Shown piece after piece: positions 1 to 7,975 of a stretch of DNA of 50,888 nt. The notes under the pieces are model-generated. The model did not search any database, had not been told where the DNA came from, and worked only from the letters and a program-made list of their open reading frames with translations. Position 1 is the stretch's first letter. The number at the start of each line of letters is the position of its first letter. This DNA comes from UBA57 sp963577725 (lineage in GTDB: Archaea > Thermoproteota > Nitrososphaeria > Nitrososphaerales > UBA57), in contig JAKZTE010000015.1 of assembly GCA_047517285.1 (NCBI GenBank), forward strand, positions 1 to 50,888. Reading direction: 5' to 3'. The translations under genes were made by a program, and so were the position numbers.

Positions 1-28
1 AAAATCATCTAATATTACATTAAAATGA

Positions 29-319
29 TTAATTTGTAGTTATTACATTCTTGAGATATGGATTAGATCCATCATAAGTGCAATATTTACAAACTTCAGT
101 TTTAGAACGACTATAATTTCTAGTAACATCTCTTATTACTTGCCTCCATTCATGACCTTTTTCACATATCCACCAAACTTTCTTATGAGATTGAGCAGGT
201 ATATCTGAAGGTAATATGATATTCTTCCCATTTCTTCCAATTATCTCTAATTCTGCATTCATTTTATCATTCCATTCTTTAAGCAATCTAGGATGATTTG
301 CAAGTGTTTTTTTCTTCAA
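29..319 (-). CDS. Small stand-alone zinc-ribbon protein (DUF4379-like)
   Basis: A 96-residue protein. It starts with the 'hP.LlkEWN' element and carries a WWICEKGHEW block followed by a CxxC pair. The likely metal ligands are C52, H56, C77 and C80. This layout is that of the 'probable zinc-ribbon' domain (DUF4379 type), usually repeated or joined to nuclease domains; here there is one copy and nothing else. The start is TTG, with GGGGAG three bases upstream and a TATATAC element at 335-341. It is divergent from the nuclease-like gene at 444. Role is inferred only: nucleic-acid binding, possibly a remnant of a longer nuclease-associated protein. Confidence 0.6.
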   Translation of the reverse strand: MKKKTLANHPRLLKEWNDKMNAELEIIGRNGKNIILPSDIPAQSHKKVWWICEKGHEWRQVIRDVTRNYSRSKTEVCKYCTYDGSNPYLKNVITTN

Positions 320-378
320 TTTCTCCCCTATTGTATATAGTAGTCAATCAGCAAAAAATACTAGGGTCAAATACATTT

Positions 379-447
379 ATGCTGATATTGACAAAACTTC
401 TGACAAAGGATTATAGTGAGATAGTATTGAATAAGATAGTAATATGA
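379..447 (+). other. Possible 22-codon leader ORF upstream of the nuclease-like gene
   Basis: An ATG at 379 opens a 22-codon frame whose TGA overlaps the ATG of the next gene (ATGA at 444-447), the arrangement seen in translational coupling. There is no homology evidence and the frame could be chance in A+T-rich DNA. Bases 399-412 of this stretch are identical to 4164-4177, inside the first codons of the membrane-protein gene at the other end of the block. Confidence 0.2.
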
Positions 448-1058
448 TCAAAGAGGGACTGCTGGCGGGATACGACTGGGAATTTGAGGTTTTTGTAACA
501 GAGTTGTTCGGGAGATTCGGCTATGAGATGGAGAAAAGCGGAGGCGCTGAAGGGACTGGGAAGGCGGATTTCATGAGGGCCATCAAGAAGACTTCTCCGT
601 CACGGCTTTTAGGTTTGTCCGAAATGCCTTCGAATCCTGGAATGGATCCCGACCGTATCACAAAAAAAGGAAACGCGCTGGGAATAAAGTTGTTCAATCG
701 CTCGATGAGAATGCTCGATGCGGAAGCCCTGGAATACGCCGACAAGGCGGCGGAACACGGATGCGACTGGTTCTTCCTGGTAAGCGTCAACGGCTACATG
801 AATAGCGGAGCAAGAACCGACGTAAGCAAGAATGAGATAATTCCAGAAGGGAAAAGGATCAGCGTCTGGGACATTCGCGACGTAGATGGACAGGCAAAGT
901 TAGTAAATCTTGAGGTAGACAGCGACAACTACAAGATCTCTAGCTTCAGAGATAGACTGGGGCCTGGAAGTGGCCATGAAATGTCCAACCAGCCGCCGAA
1001 ATTCGAATTGAATCCCAAGTGGAAAATCATGCGACCAGTGTCCTATAAACTCCCCTGA
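444..1058 (+). CDS. Restriction-endonuclease-like fold protein, active site degenerate or unclear
   Basis: A 204-residue protein. The N-terminal pattern, FE at 14-15, a helix ending FGYEME, a glycine-rich turn and then D42 in KADF, resembles Mrr-type PD-(D/E)XK nucleases. K82 in LGIKLF lies where the ExK/QxK motif is expected, but G80 replaces the acidic or Gln residue. The later stretch (GCDWFFLVSVNGYMNSGA, then ISVWDI) resembles the end of that fold. A long loop at 49-78 is extra. Counting the 60-base lines inside the gene gives roughly 42-63% G+C, against about 30-35% in the core genes, which suggests recent acquisition. It converges with and overlaps the vWA gene by 32 bases. Nuclease activity is inference; it may be a catalytically dead sensor. 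Confidence 0.5.
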   Translation: MIKEGLLAGYDWEFEVFVTELFGRFGYEMEKSGGAEGTGKADFMRAIKKTSPSRLLGLSEMPSNPGMDPDRITKKGNALGIKLFNRSMRMLDAEALEYADKAAEHGCDWFFLVSVNGYMNSGARTDVSKNEIIPEGKRISVWDIRDVDGQAKLVNLEVDSDNYKISSFRDRLGPGSGHEMSNQPPKFELNPKWKIMRPVSYKLP

Positions 1059-3027
1059 TAACTTCGTTAATCAGGTGCTGCTTTACATCGTCCATATCGG
1101 CTACAATAACCCAATTTTGTTTTGGTCCGAACATTTGACACATATACTCTTCCGTTTGTTTTTGAGACTTTTTAGTCGAGTCAGATTGTTCTATTTGAAT
1201 TCCATACACCTTAGTTCCTGTTCGGAATGAATAATCCACCGCAGCCCTGGTCGCTTTTATTGCATTAACATGATGCATTGCCCCGCCGGCATAAGGCATG
1301 CCGTCGCTAAGAACAATCATCAGTTTTTTTCCCGAGGAACCGCGCATTTTATTCGCAACGTGTGCAATGCCGTTCCAAGTATGTGTGAAAGGTGCTTTGT
1401 CGGTAGCAACTATATTACTCAATCTCGAATAGTCTATTTCGACCACAGGTGTTATATCAGAATCCTTCCCGGAGAATACCCAGGCCTTTAACTCTACATT
1501 TGGCAAAGATTCAAGGGCTTTGTAAAGTGTTTTTGTATATTTGCAGGCCAAATCCAGTTTAAATCCGTCGTCCATTGAACCCGATAAATCAATAACAAGC
1601 GAAACGTCCAATCCCTGCTCAATGTCTTCATTATTGAAAATCTCGTTTAGATTTGAGTTTGCCTTGAATTGAATGTATGCGTCGGCATCTATCGAGTCCC
1701 CTTCTTCGTCCAAGTATAATTTGTTTTTTAACCTAACAGAAGCAAAGAAACGCTTCAATTTATTCACGTCTTCTTGATCTATATTCCGCATACGACGTCT
1801 CTCATCAGTAATTTTAGAATCAAAGACATCGACCTCCATAATTTTACCAATCACTTTTGAAGAGCTTGTCTTTGTTCCGTCATAGAAAGTTTCTGGATCG
1901 ATAACTGATATAATCTTTGCGTGAATCATTTGTTGTGTTTTCTGTCCTGCTATTTTTAGCATTTCTTCTCCTTCTTCTGAGTCTTCTTCAAATGCATCCT
2001 CCTGTATTTTAGACACCTTTCTGGTTTTACATCCGTCAGCAACACTATCGTTTTGAATGGGATTTTCGATACCGGGTGGATGATTACTTGATACGCTTGG
2101 TTTCCCGTCTACAGGTTTTTCATCACCGGACATGGCAGGCATAGGGGTTGTACTAGGTTTTCCAGCAACAGACACGCATAGTCGATTAATCCTCTGGTTG
2201 AACTTATCTATGTAATGATTGGAATCAGAAATATCATTTCTCATCAGTTCAAGCATATCAATAAAAATTCTAGGCATCCACTTCTTGACTATGAGTCTGC
2301 ATTCAATCAGTGTGGCAATCGCGCTTTTATTCTCGACGTTTCCAAGTCTTTCAACACAAAATGCAACGTTTTCATGGTGGTTCAAAATATCTGGAGTTGC
2401 TGTTTTTCTTAAGATGTTTTCTTTATGGATTCGACTAATCAGTAAAGTATTTGTGATATGTTGGTCAGAGATGTTGTCTTTTATTTCTTCTTCTGACTGG
2501 GTTTCCCCCAAACCCTTTTGAAGATACTTAAAACGTATACGAGAACCAGCGTACACCTCACCCCAGTTATGTTCAACACGATGGCATTCCACTCTATCAA
2601 ATATGGATTTTGTAAGTGTTGACCAATCAAATTTTTTAAAATCTTCTAGAAATATCTCTATTTGCGCAGCGTCAAAGTTGTTTTTAAGAAAATATTCATC
2701 CAAGTATTTACCGACATATTTATCGAACCATTTATCGAAAATTTCATAGTTGCGAATGTCTGTTTCAAATAGAATATGTGAGAGTTCATGCTCAAGAAAT
2801 GTATAATGCGCTTTATCATCACTGATGTTAGGTGCTGAAAATGGCATGACAACAGGAACGTTAATAGTATGACCGTCGGTAAAAGATTCCGATCCATTAA
2901 ACTTCAATATCAATGAAGTATCCGTAATATCACCAATTATTCCGCAAATATTTTGATAAATATTCTCATCAAGAGTGAATTGCTCATCGTCAGTTGCTTT
3001 AATTGATTTGAATATTATGCGTTTCAT
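1027..3027 (-). CDS. CobT-like protein: zincin-like domain plus C-terminal vWA domain
   Basis: A 666-residue cytoplasmic protein without a signal peptide or membrane helix. A metallopeptidase-like HELSH motif at 80-84 is followed by a helix containing DRVECHRVE (about 145-152), like the ExxRxE helix of CobT. A helical middle region leads to a low-complexity linker at about 288-355, acidic at its end. The C-terminal vWA domain (about 474-660) has a complete MIDAS: D480-L-S-G-S484, a Thr near 548-550, and D575 in LSDG. Its ATG lies two bases after the stop of the AAA+ gene, so the two are coupled and probably form an ATPase/vWA complex of the CobS-CobT or MoxR-vWA kind. No CobN-type chelatase is in the window, so a cobalamin role is not supported. 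Substrate unknown. Confidence 0.75.
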   Translation of the reverse strand: MKRIIFKSIKATDDEQFTLDENIYQNICGIIGDITDTSLILKFNGSESFTDGHTINVPVVMPFSAPNISDDKAHYTFLEHELSHILFETDIRNYEIFDKWFDKYVGKYLDEYFLKNNFDAAQIEIFLEDFKKFDWSTLTKSIFDRVECHRVEHNWGEVYAGSRIRFKYLQKGLGETQSEEEIKDNISDQHITNTLLISRIHKENILRKTATPDILNHHENVAFCVERLGNVENKSAIATLIECRLIVKKWMPRIFIDMLELMRNDISDSNHYIDKFNQRINRLCVSVAGKPSTTPMPAMSGDEKPVDGKPSVSSNHPPGIENPIQNDSVADGCKTRKVSKIQEDAFEEDSEEGEEMLKIAGQKTQQMIHAKIISVIDPETFYDGTKTSSSKVIGKIMEVDVFDSKITDERRRMRNIDQEDVNKLKRFFASVRLKNKLYLDEEGDSIDADAYIQFKANSNLNEIFNNEDIEQGLDVSLVIDLSGSMDDGFKLDLACKYTKTLYKALESLPNVELKAWVFSGKDSDITPVVEIDYSRLSNIVATDKAPFTHTWNGIAHVANKMRGSSGKKLMIVLSDGMPYAGGAMHHVNAIKATRAAVDYSFRTGTKVYGIQIEQSDSTKKSQKQTEEYMCQMFGPKQNWVIVADMDDVKQHLINEVIRGVYRTLVA

Positions 3028-3029
3028 TT

Positions 3030-4052
3030 CTATGGCGAAAATGATGCTCCGAAAATAGAATCAATTCTATTAAGCAATGTTTCCTTTTCAGACAAATCCT
3101 GAAATTTTCCTACAACAAATGCATTTAGAGCCATACGAAAAGCAAAGGATGAGCTTTCAGAGATGTCATGAAAGCCAGTTGCAGAAGTTGGATCGGAGGA
3201 GGAAATAATTTTTCTGAAATTTTTCTCCGCTTTATCAGATTCTATTCCAAACTTTGTTTTTAAGATATTGAAAAGATAACTTTGATATCCTTGTAACAAT
3301 TGAACAGTATCTCTGGGAGATAATGCATAAGACAAAGCGTCGTCCGTTCTTGTTTCTCCAACTAAACGCCAAATTTGTTCTGTTGTAATTTGTGAACCGT
3401 CCGAGTTAAATGGTAAAAGTTTGACATTAAAACCATTAAGATTTACGATTGATTTCTCTTCTTCCACCGTTGGGAACTCCACCCAAACTTGAGCCCATCT
3501 TGATATTAGATCTTCATTCAACTCGAATACGCCACCATAAGTTGATGGGTTCATTGTCGCACAGACCAAAAGTTTTGCTCCTTTGTTCAGCTTGTAGGTT
3601 TTTCCGTTGTCTGCAAACACGTGACGTCTCCAATCAAGTAATTGGTTTAGTTGTTTTTGCATGTTAGGGGCCAAAGCATTTAGTTCTTCTAGAACGAGTA
3701 TTGCCTTTCGCTTATCATTGGCCAATTCAATAGCAGTAGGTAATACTCCCAATTGATACTCTGTCTCGTCGCCTCGAAGAATGTATCTTCCAATCAGGTC
3801 TCCCTTACGTGTGTTCTCTGAACAATCGTATTGGATAATTGGTATATTATTCTCCGATGCATAATGTGCTATTACCAAAGTCTTGCCTGTGCCTTTCGGG
3901 CCGACAAAACATAATGGCGTTGGACTATCCTGTCCCATATGTGAGACTAAATAATCCAGGTTATTATTAGCTGTTTGGAAATATGGAGGGCTTTTTACGT
4001 AAAATTGCTCCATGTTTATTGGCGACGTCTTCAGTTCTTTTTGTTCTTTCAT
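3030..4052 (-). CDS. MoxR/CobS-like AAA+ ATPase (AAA_5)
   Basis: A 340-residue AAA+ protein. Walker A is GPKGTGKT at 51-58. Walker B is ILVLEELNAL near 118-127, with Glu in place of the usual first Asp. The DLIGR element is at 85-89, sensor-1 Asn in ATMNPS at about 168, and R185 in LISRW is a likely arginine finger. A helical lid domain follows. This is the MoxR/CobS branch, whose members remodel partner proteins together with a vWA protein; the coupled downstream gene supplies that partner. A TATTATATA element lies about 10-18 bases upstream of the ATG. Likely the motor of the accessory block; client unknown. Confidence 0.85.
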   Translation of the reverse strand: MKEQKELKTSPINMEQFYVKSPPYFQTANNNLDYLVSHMGQDSPTPLCFVGPKGTGKTLVIAHYASENNIPIIQYDCSENTRKGDLIGRYILRGDETEYQLGVLPTAIELANDKRKAILVLEELNALAPNMQKQLNQLLDWRRHVFADNGKTYKLNKGAKLLVCATMNPSTYGGVFELNEDLISRWAQVWVEFPTVEEEKSIVNLNGFNVKLLPFNSDGSQITTEQIWRLVGETRTDDALSYALSPRDTVQLLQGYQSYLFNILKTKFGIESDKAEKNFRKIISSSDPTSATGFHDISESSSFAFRMALNAFVVGKFQDLSEKETLLNRIDSIFGASFSP

Positions 4053-4151
4053 TTTTGCACGCTATATAATACATTGAACGCATATACCTATTTCTAACTT
4101 AACATGTAATTTTATAATGATAAAGTATTGAATAAAATAATATAATTAAAC

Positions 4152-4796
4152 ATGACTGACAAATCTGACAAAGGATTCACCGAATCCAGAGGTCCAAAGA
4201 AACAGAAAAGCAAGGCAAATAAGTGGATAAACTACAAGTCTGCAATAGCTTTTGGTCTAGTAATCATTTTACTAGTAGGCGGTTTAGAATTCTACCAATA
4301 CGTAGGTGAAACAAACAAGCGTGAAGAGACGATAATGAAGACAGAACTGTATATTCCTTCAATCGAGGTGATGTTTTGGGGAGAGGTTGATGAGAATGGC
4401 GAACCAATGGAAGCAGAATACAAATATTCGACTGAAGAATTCTATCGAGGCCAGATAATGGTCATCTATGGAGGATCCTTAAACTACGAAGATAGAAACA
4501 ACATAAGAATAATTGCCACTTATCCGAATGGAACTGAGTTGATTTTCCCTGAACAGTACATAAGATTTGAACGTGTGGCGTGCGATGATTTATTTTTGAA
4601 TGAAGATTGCGATACATTGTCAATATTGGAATCTTTGAGGTATGAGATTATTTGGCTTTGGGAGGAAAGAGAGTCGGAGGAACCAGAGGGAAGATACAGC
4701 TTTGAAATCATTAATGAGCAATATGAGAAATCAAGCGTTGTAAATGGTTCGCCGGGTTGCTGCAGATCAAATATACAGGTAGTTCTAATCAGATAA
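4152..4796 (+). CDS. Single-pass membrane protein with extracytoplasmic domain, unknown function
   Basis: A 214-residue protein. A very basic N-terminus (residues 1-28) precedes one hydrophobic helix at about 30-50, which predicts N-in topology with about 160 residues outside. The outer part looks beta-rich, contains a CDDLFLNEDC segment and ends with a CC pair, so disulfides are possible. I recognise no family. It is divergent from the AAA+/vWA operon and shares upstream sequence with the nuclease-like gene (AGTATTGAATAA at 423-434 and 4124-4135), which suggests common regulation or origin. It may anchor or sense for the neighbouring system, but this rests only on proximity. Confidence 0.6.
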   Translation: MTDKSDKGFTESRGPKKQKSKANKWINYKSAIAFGLVIILLVGGLEFYQYVGETNKREETIMKTELYIPSIEVMFWGEVDENGEPMEAEYKYSTEEFYRGQIMVIYGGSLNYEDRNNIRIIATYPNGTELIFPEQYIRFERVACDDLFLNEDCDTLSILESLRYEIIWLWEERESEEPEGRYSFEIINEQYEKSSVVNGSPGCCRSNIQVVLIR

Positions 4797-4934
4797 AATT
4801 AAGAATTAATTAACACAAGGTAGACGAAATAATTAGATTTGAAAGAGTGTTTTCCAAAGTAGTCCTGATAATATCATAGTAAGGGAAACTAAATAATAAA
4901 ACAAGTTTAAGAACTAGATAAAGGGAGGATGATT

Positions 4935-5645
4935 ATGAAATACATAGCGCTGGATTTTGACGGAACACTAACGGATAAGAATCACATAATGGATCTTGAT
5001 GCTCTGTGGTCCGCAACTATGATTCAGAGAATGGGAATAGACGTGTTCATGGTAAGCGGAAGGACGGCGTATGAGATGTATTTCTTAGCAAAACACACAG
5101 GACTAAAGCCGTTTGTCATAGGTGAGAATGGCGGAGTTGCAATAGAGAATTCCCCTTCAAATATTACAAAATTAGCTGAAAAAACAATTCCGCTAAAAGC
5201 CTTCGAGCTTATCAAGAATGAAATAAACGAAGCAGAAGAATTACTCACCATACCAAGACTGACCGAAGTTGTTTTGAAAAGAACGTTTGACATAAACAGG
5301 GCTATAGATATTGTTAAAGAAAATAATCTTGAAGTTGACTTGATAGATAGTAAATACTCATACCACATAACTGAAAAAGGAATGAATAAAGCAACAGGGT
5401 TCAAACATATTGTAGATAAATTAGATATAGATCCTAAAGATTGTATTGCGATAGGGGATAGTGATACAGACATACCGTTATTTGACATGTGTGGATATTC
5501 AATAACAATGAGTCATGCAGAAGATAATGTTAAAGAAAGAGCTGATCGTATTATGAATAGTGGAAGGGCAAAAGGTGCAATCGAGGCATTCGGCCACATA
5601 GCAGATAAATTCCTCAAAAAAAACATAGATGATGCAAGGAATTGA
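4935..5645 (+). CDS. HAD-family phosphatase, archaeal phosphoglycolate phosphatase type
   Basis: About 236 residues. HAD motif I is DFDGTLTD at the N-terminus, motif II is VSGRT, the conserved Lys is in MNKATGFK, and motif IV is GDSDTDIPLF. A C2-type cap lies between. This matches the archaeal phosphoglycolate phosphatase/sucrose-phosphate-phosphatase-like branch, which removes phosphate from 2-phosphoglycolate and similar small substrates. Two ATGs are available; the strong Shine-Dalgarno GGGAGG (4923-4928) touches the first at 4929 and sits six bases before the second at 4935, so I chose 4935. The stop overlaps the TTG start of argS. The substrate is a family-level assignment. Confidence 0.82.
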   Translation: MKYIALDFDGTLTDKNHIMDLDALWSATMIQRMGIDVFMVSGRTAYEMYFLAKHTGLKPFVIGENGGVAIENSPSNITKLAEKTIPLKAFELIKNEINEAEELLTIPRLTEVVLKRTFDINRAIDIVKENNLEVDLIDSKYSYHITEKGMNKATGFKHIVDKLDIDPKDCIAIGDSDTDIPLFDMCGYSITMSHAEDNVKERADRIMNSGRAKGAIEAFGHIADKFLKKNIDDARN

Positions 5646-7528
5646 TATTTAAAAAATATAAATCAATAATTAAAGAAGAAGTAGACAAAGTTTTACAAGA
5701 GAATAATTACCCTAAGATAGAATATCAGATAAAAGAGAATGCAAATCCCGAATTTGGAGAGCTGTACACAAATATACCGTTTATTCTATCAAAACCAATT
5801 AAAAAAAATCCAATGGACATAGCAGAAGACGTACAAAAAAAGTTAAAATTCAATGATTCAATATTAGTGGAAGTATCAAAACCAGGTTATATTAATTTTA
5901 AAATTAATTATAAAAATTTATGTGAAGAAACATTAAAAACTGGTGTCAATCAGCTTAAAGATTCAGTAAATATAGGAAATAATCAGAAAGTAATATTAGA
6001 ACATACAAGTGTAAACCCGAATAAAGCATTACACATTGGACATGCAAGAAATTTATTCATAGGAGATACATTAGCAAGAATGCTAAGATTTACAGGACAT
6101 GATTTGACAGTAATGAATTACATCGATGACTCAGGATTACAGGTAGCAGACGTAATTGTAGGTTTGAAATATGCAGGATTTAATGAAATACCAGAAAATG
6201 ACATGAAATTCGACGAATATGCTGGAGATAAAATATATGTAAAGATAAATGAGCTATATGAAACTAGAAAAGAATTAGTAGAAAAAAGAGAATATGTTTT
6301 AAAAGAATTAGAAAAAAAATCAGAAATAAGACAATATGCAAAAGAAATAACAAATAAGATATTAAAAGCGCAATTAAAAACAGCAAAAAGATTAGGAGCA
6401 AAATATGATTTGCTAGTATTTGAATCAGATATAATATTCTCTAATGGATGGAAAGAAATTTTTGAAAAAATGAAAGATGAGAATATAATCAGATTAGAAA
6501 AAGAAGGAAAATTAAGCGGAACGTGGATTGTTAAAACTTCATTCAAAAATGAAACGGACAAAGTAATAATCAGAAGCGATGGCACCTCCACGTACATTGC
6601 AAAAGATATAGTACTGGCAGCATGGAAGATTGGAATAATTGACGAAATTTTTAATTATGAAGTATTTGATAACCAAAATAATAGACTGTTATCTTCGACA
6701 TTAAACAAAACTGATAATAGAATTAAATTTACAAACAATTCCAAAGCAATAACATTAATTGACGCAAGACAAAGTCGATTGCAGAAAATTATTAAAGAAA
6801 TATTGAATAGATTTAATGAAAATAAAGATAGAACGTATGAACATCTTAGCTATGAAATTGTGTCATTAAGTAAAGGAACTGCAAAAACATTAGGAATAAA
6901 AACAGAAGATAAGAAAATTATTCAAATGTCTGGAAGGAAAGGAATGTACATCAATGTAGATAATGCATTGAATATAATCAAGAACAAAGTATACGAAGAA
7001 ACTAAAGTAAGGAACACAGAAGAGAATGAAGAGTGGATAAACAATACAGCAGAAATCATTTCAGTAGCTGCATTTAGATATGAATTATTAAAAAGTGATT
7101 TAGATAAGATTATTATTTTTGATTTAGAGAACTCGTTAAAACTAGATGGTGAAACAGGGCCGTATTTACTATATACATTTGCCAGGGCTACAAGCATATT
7201 AGAAAAAGCAAAAGATCAACCTAAAATAGAATTTATTGGAGGCATTCACAGGCATCTTTCCCTACAGCATGAGATTGAATTGATTAAGAATATGTCAAAA
7301 ATTGATATGATTATTGAAGAATCAGTGATAAATATGTCGCCAATGAGAATTGCAAAATTCACGTATAATTTTTGCAATTTATTCAATTCATTTTATGAAA
7401 AGAGTCCAGTATTGCGCGAAGAAGACAAAGATATAATGAATGCAAGACTTCATCTCGTTAATTCGTTTAAAGATTCATTAGAAATATTATTTGGGTTGTT
7501 AGGAATTGAATATTTGAAGAGAATTTAA
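5642..7528 (+). CDS. argS: Arginyl-tRNA synthetase
   Basis: A 628-residue class I synthetase charging tRNA-Arg. It has an N-terminal additional domain, the signature HIGHARN with HIGH at 131-134, the following YIDDSG motif, and an MSGRKG segment at 429-434 that stands in for KMSKS as is usual in ArgRS. The C-terminal helical anticodon-binding domain is of DALR type. It starts with TTG, overlapping the upstream TGA (TTGA at 5642-5645), so it is probably coupled to the phosphatase. The gene is A+T-rich and Lys/Ile/Asn-rich, typical of the core here. Confidence 0.95.
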   Translation: MIFKKYKSIIKEEVDKVLQENNYPKIEYQIKENANPEFGELYTNIPFILSKPIKKNPMDIAEDVQKKLKFNDSILVEVSKPGYINFKINYKNLCEETLKTGVNQLKDSVNIGNNQKVILEHTSVNPNKALHIGHARNLFIGDTLARMLRFTGHDLTVMNYIDDSGLQVADVIVGLKYAGFNEIPENDMKFDEYAGDKIYVKINELYETRKELVEKREYVLKELEKKSEIRQYAKEITNKILKAQLKTAKRLGAKYDLLVFESDIIFSNGWKEIFEKMKDENIIRLEKEGKLSGTWIVKTSFKNETDKVIIRSDGTSTYIAKDIVLAAWKIGIIDEIFNYEVFDNQNNRLLSSTLNKTDNRIKFTNNSKAITLIDARQSRLQKIIKEILNRFNENKDRTYEHLSYEIVSLSKGTAKTLGIKTEDKKIIQMSGRKGMYINVDNALNIIKNKVYEETKVRNTEENEEWINNTAEIISVAAFRYELLKSDLDKIIIFDLENSLKLDGETGPYLLYTFARATSILEKAKDQPKIEFIGGIHRHLSLQHEIELIKNMSKIDMIIEESVINMSPMRIAKFTYNFCNLFNSFYEKSPVLREEDKDIMNARLHLVNSFKDSLEILFGLLGIEYLKRI

Positions 7529-7538
7529 AAAAAAGAGA

Positions 7539-7561
7539 AGTTATGGCCTTTTGCCATAACT
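7539..7561. terminator. Perfect 9-bp hairpin between convergent genes
   Basis: Arms AGTTATGGC and GCCATAACT enclose a five-base loop. On the minus strand it is followed by CTTC and a run of eight T, so it best fits a terminator for the small minus-strand gene at 7617. On the plus strand only a weak T tract follows the argS stop. Confidence 0.55.
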
Positions 7562-7585
7562 CTGTTATTACATAATTTTAATAAA

Positions 7586-7601
7586 AACGCATTACCGCGT
7601 T
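7586..7601. terminator. Short GC-rich hairpin, possible second terminator
   Basis: AACGC and GCGTT flank a six-base loop (ATTACC), followed on the plus strand by TATTTTCATT. It lies between argS and the convergent small gene and could serve argS. The stem is short, so support is modest. Confidence 0.35.
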
Positions 7602-7616
7602 ATTTTCATTAAAAAT

Positions 7617-7814
7617 TTATGCTTTACCGATTATTCTATATGCATCTATTCCTGATGGAGCTTTTGACACTGCAAATCTGCGTCCACTTTTTACAACAAT
7701 GCTATATTTAGTAGAATTAAATTTCTGACGTCCTTTGACATCATAGAAGTTCAATTCTGGACTACTTCCTGCACCATTGTTGGAATTGGATTTTAATATT
7801 CCCATAATACCCAT
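7617..7814 (-). CDS. Small basic protein of unknown function
   Basis: A 65-residue protein with a Gly/Ser/Asn-rich start and then a compact basic region containing YDVKGRQKF, KSGRRFAV and a final YRIIGK. It has no Cys and no membrane segment. A strand-rich fold is plausible, with RNA or DNA binding possible from the charge alone. Two ATGs (7814 and 7805) are usable. It ends before two hairpins. I recognise no named family. Confidence 0.6.
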   Translation of the reverse strand: MGIMGILKSNSNNGAGSSPELNFYDVKGRQKFNSTKYSIVVKSGRRFAVSKAPSGIDAYRIIGKA

Positions 7815-7869
7815 ATTATTGAAATGGAAGTTCAGGTTTAATTCGAGTTAAGTGAAGATTATTCAACAT

Positions 7870-7892
7870 TTAGGTTAGTTTAACTAACCTAA
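7870..7892. promoter_or_regulatory. Perfect 23-bp palindrome resembling a DtxR/IdeR metal box
   Basis: Arms TTAGGTTAGTT and AACTAACCTAA are exact inverse complements around one central T. The outer nine bases of each arm, TTAGGTTAG and CTAACCTAA, equal the half-sites of the classical DtxR box, but with five bases between them instead of one. It lies between the divergent genes at 7814 and 7976, within 60-85 bases of either start. An operator is inferred; a metal-responsive regulator would be the first candidate. Confidence 0.5.
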
Positions 7893-7975
7893 TTTTACAA
7901 AACTTTTATCGAATTATTTAGATATTTCACAATATACATAGTAAAAGATTAGTTATAGTATGTATTATTGAAAAT

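Noticed and set aside
1027..4052. Aerobic cobaltochelatase subunits CobS and CobT
   Set aside because: The AAA+/vWA pair resembles CobS/CobT, but no CobN or other cobalamin gene is present and the neighbours are nuclease-like and zinc-ribbon genes.
6118..6597. 159-residue minus-strand ORF inside argS
   Set aside because: It is a low-complexity Phe/Ser/Ile frame that mirrors the Lys/Glu-rich coding strand of argS.
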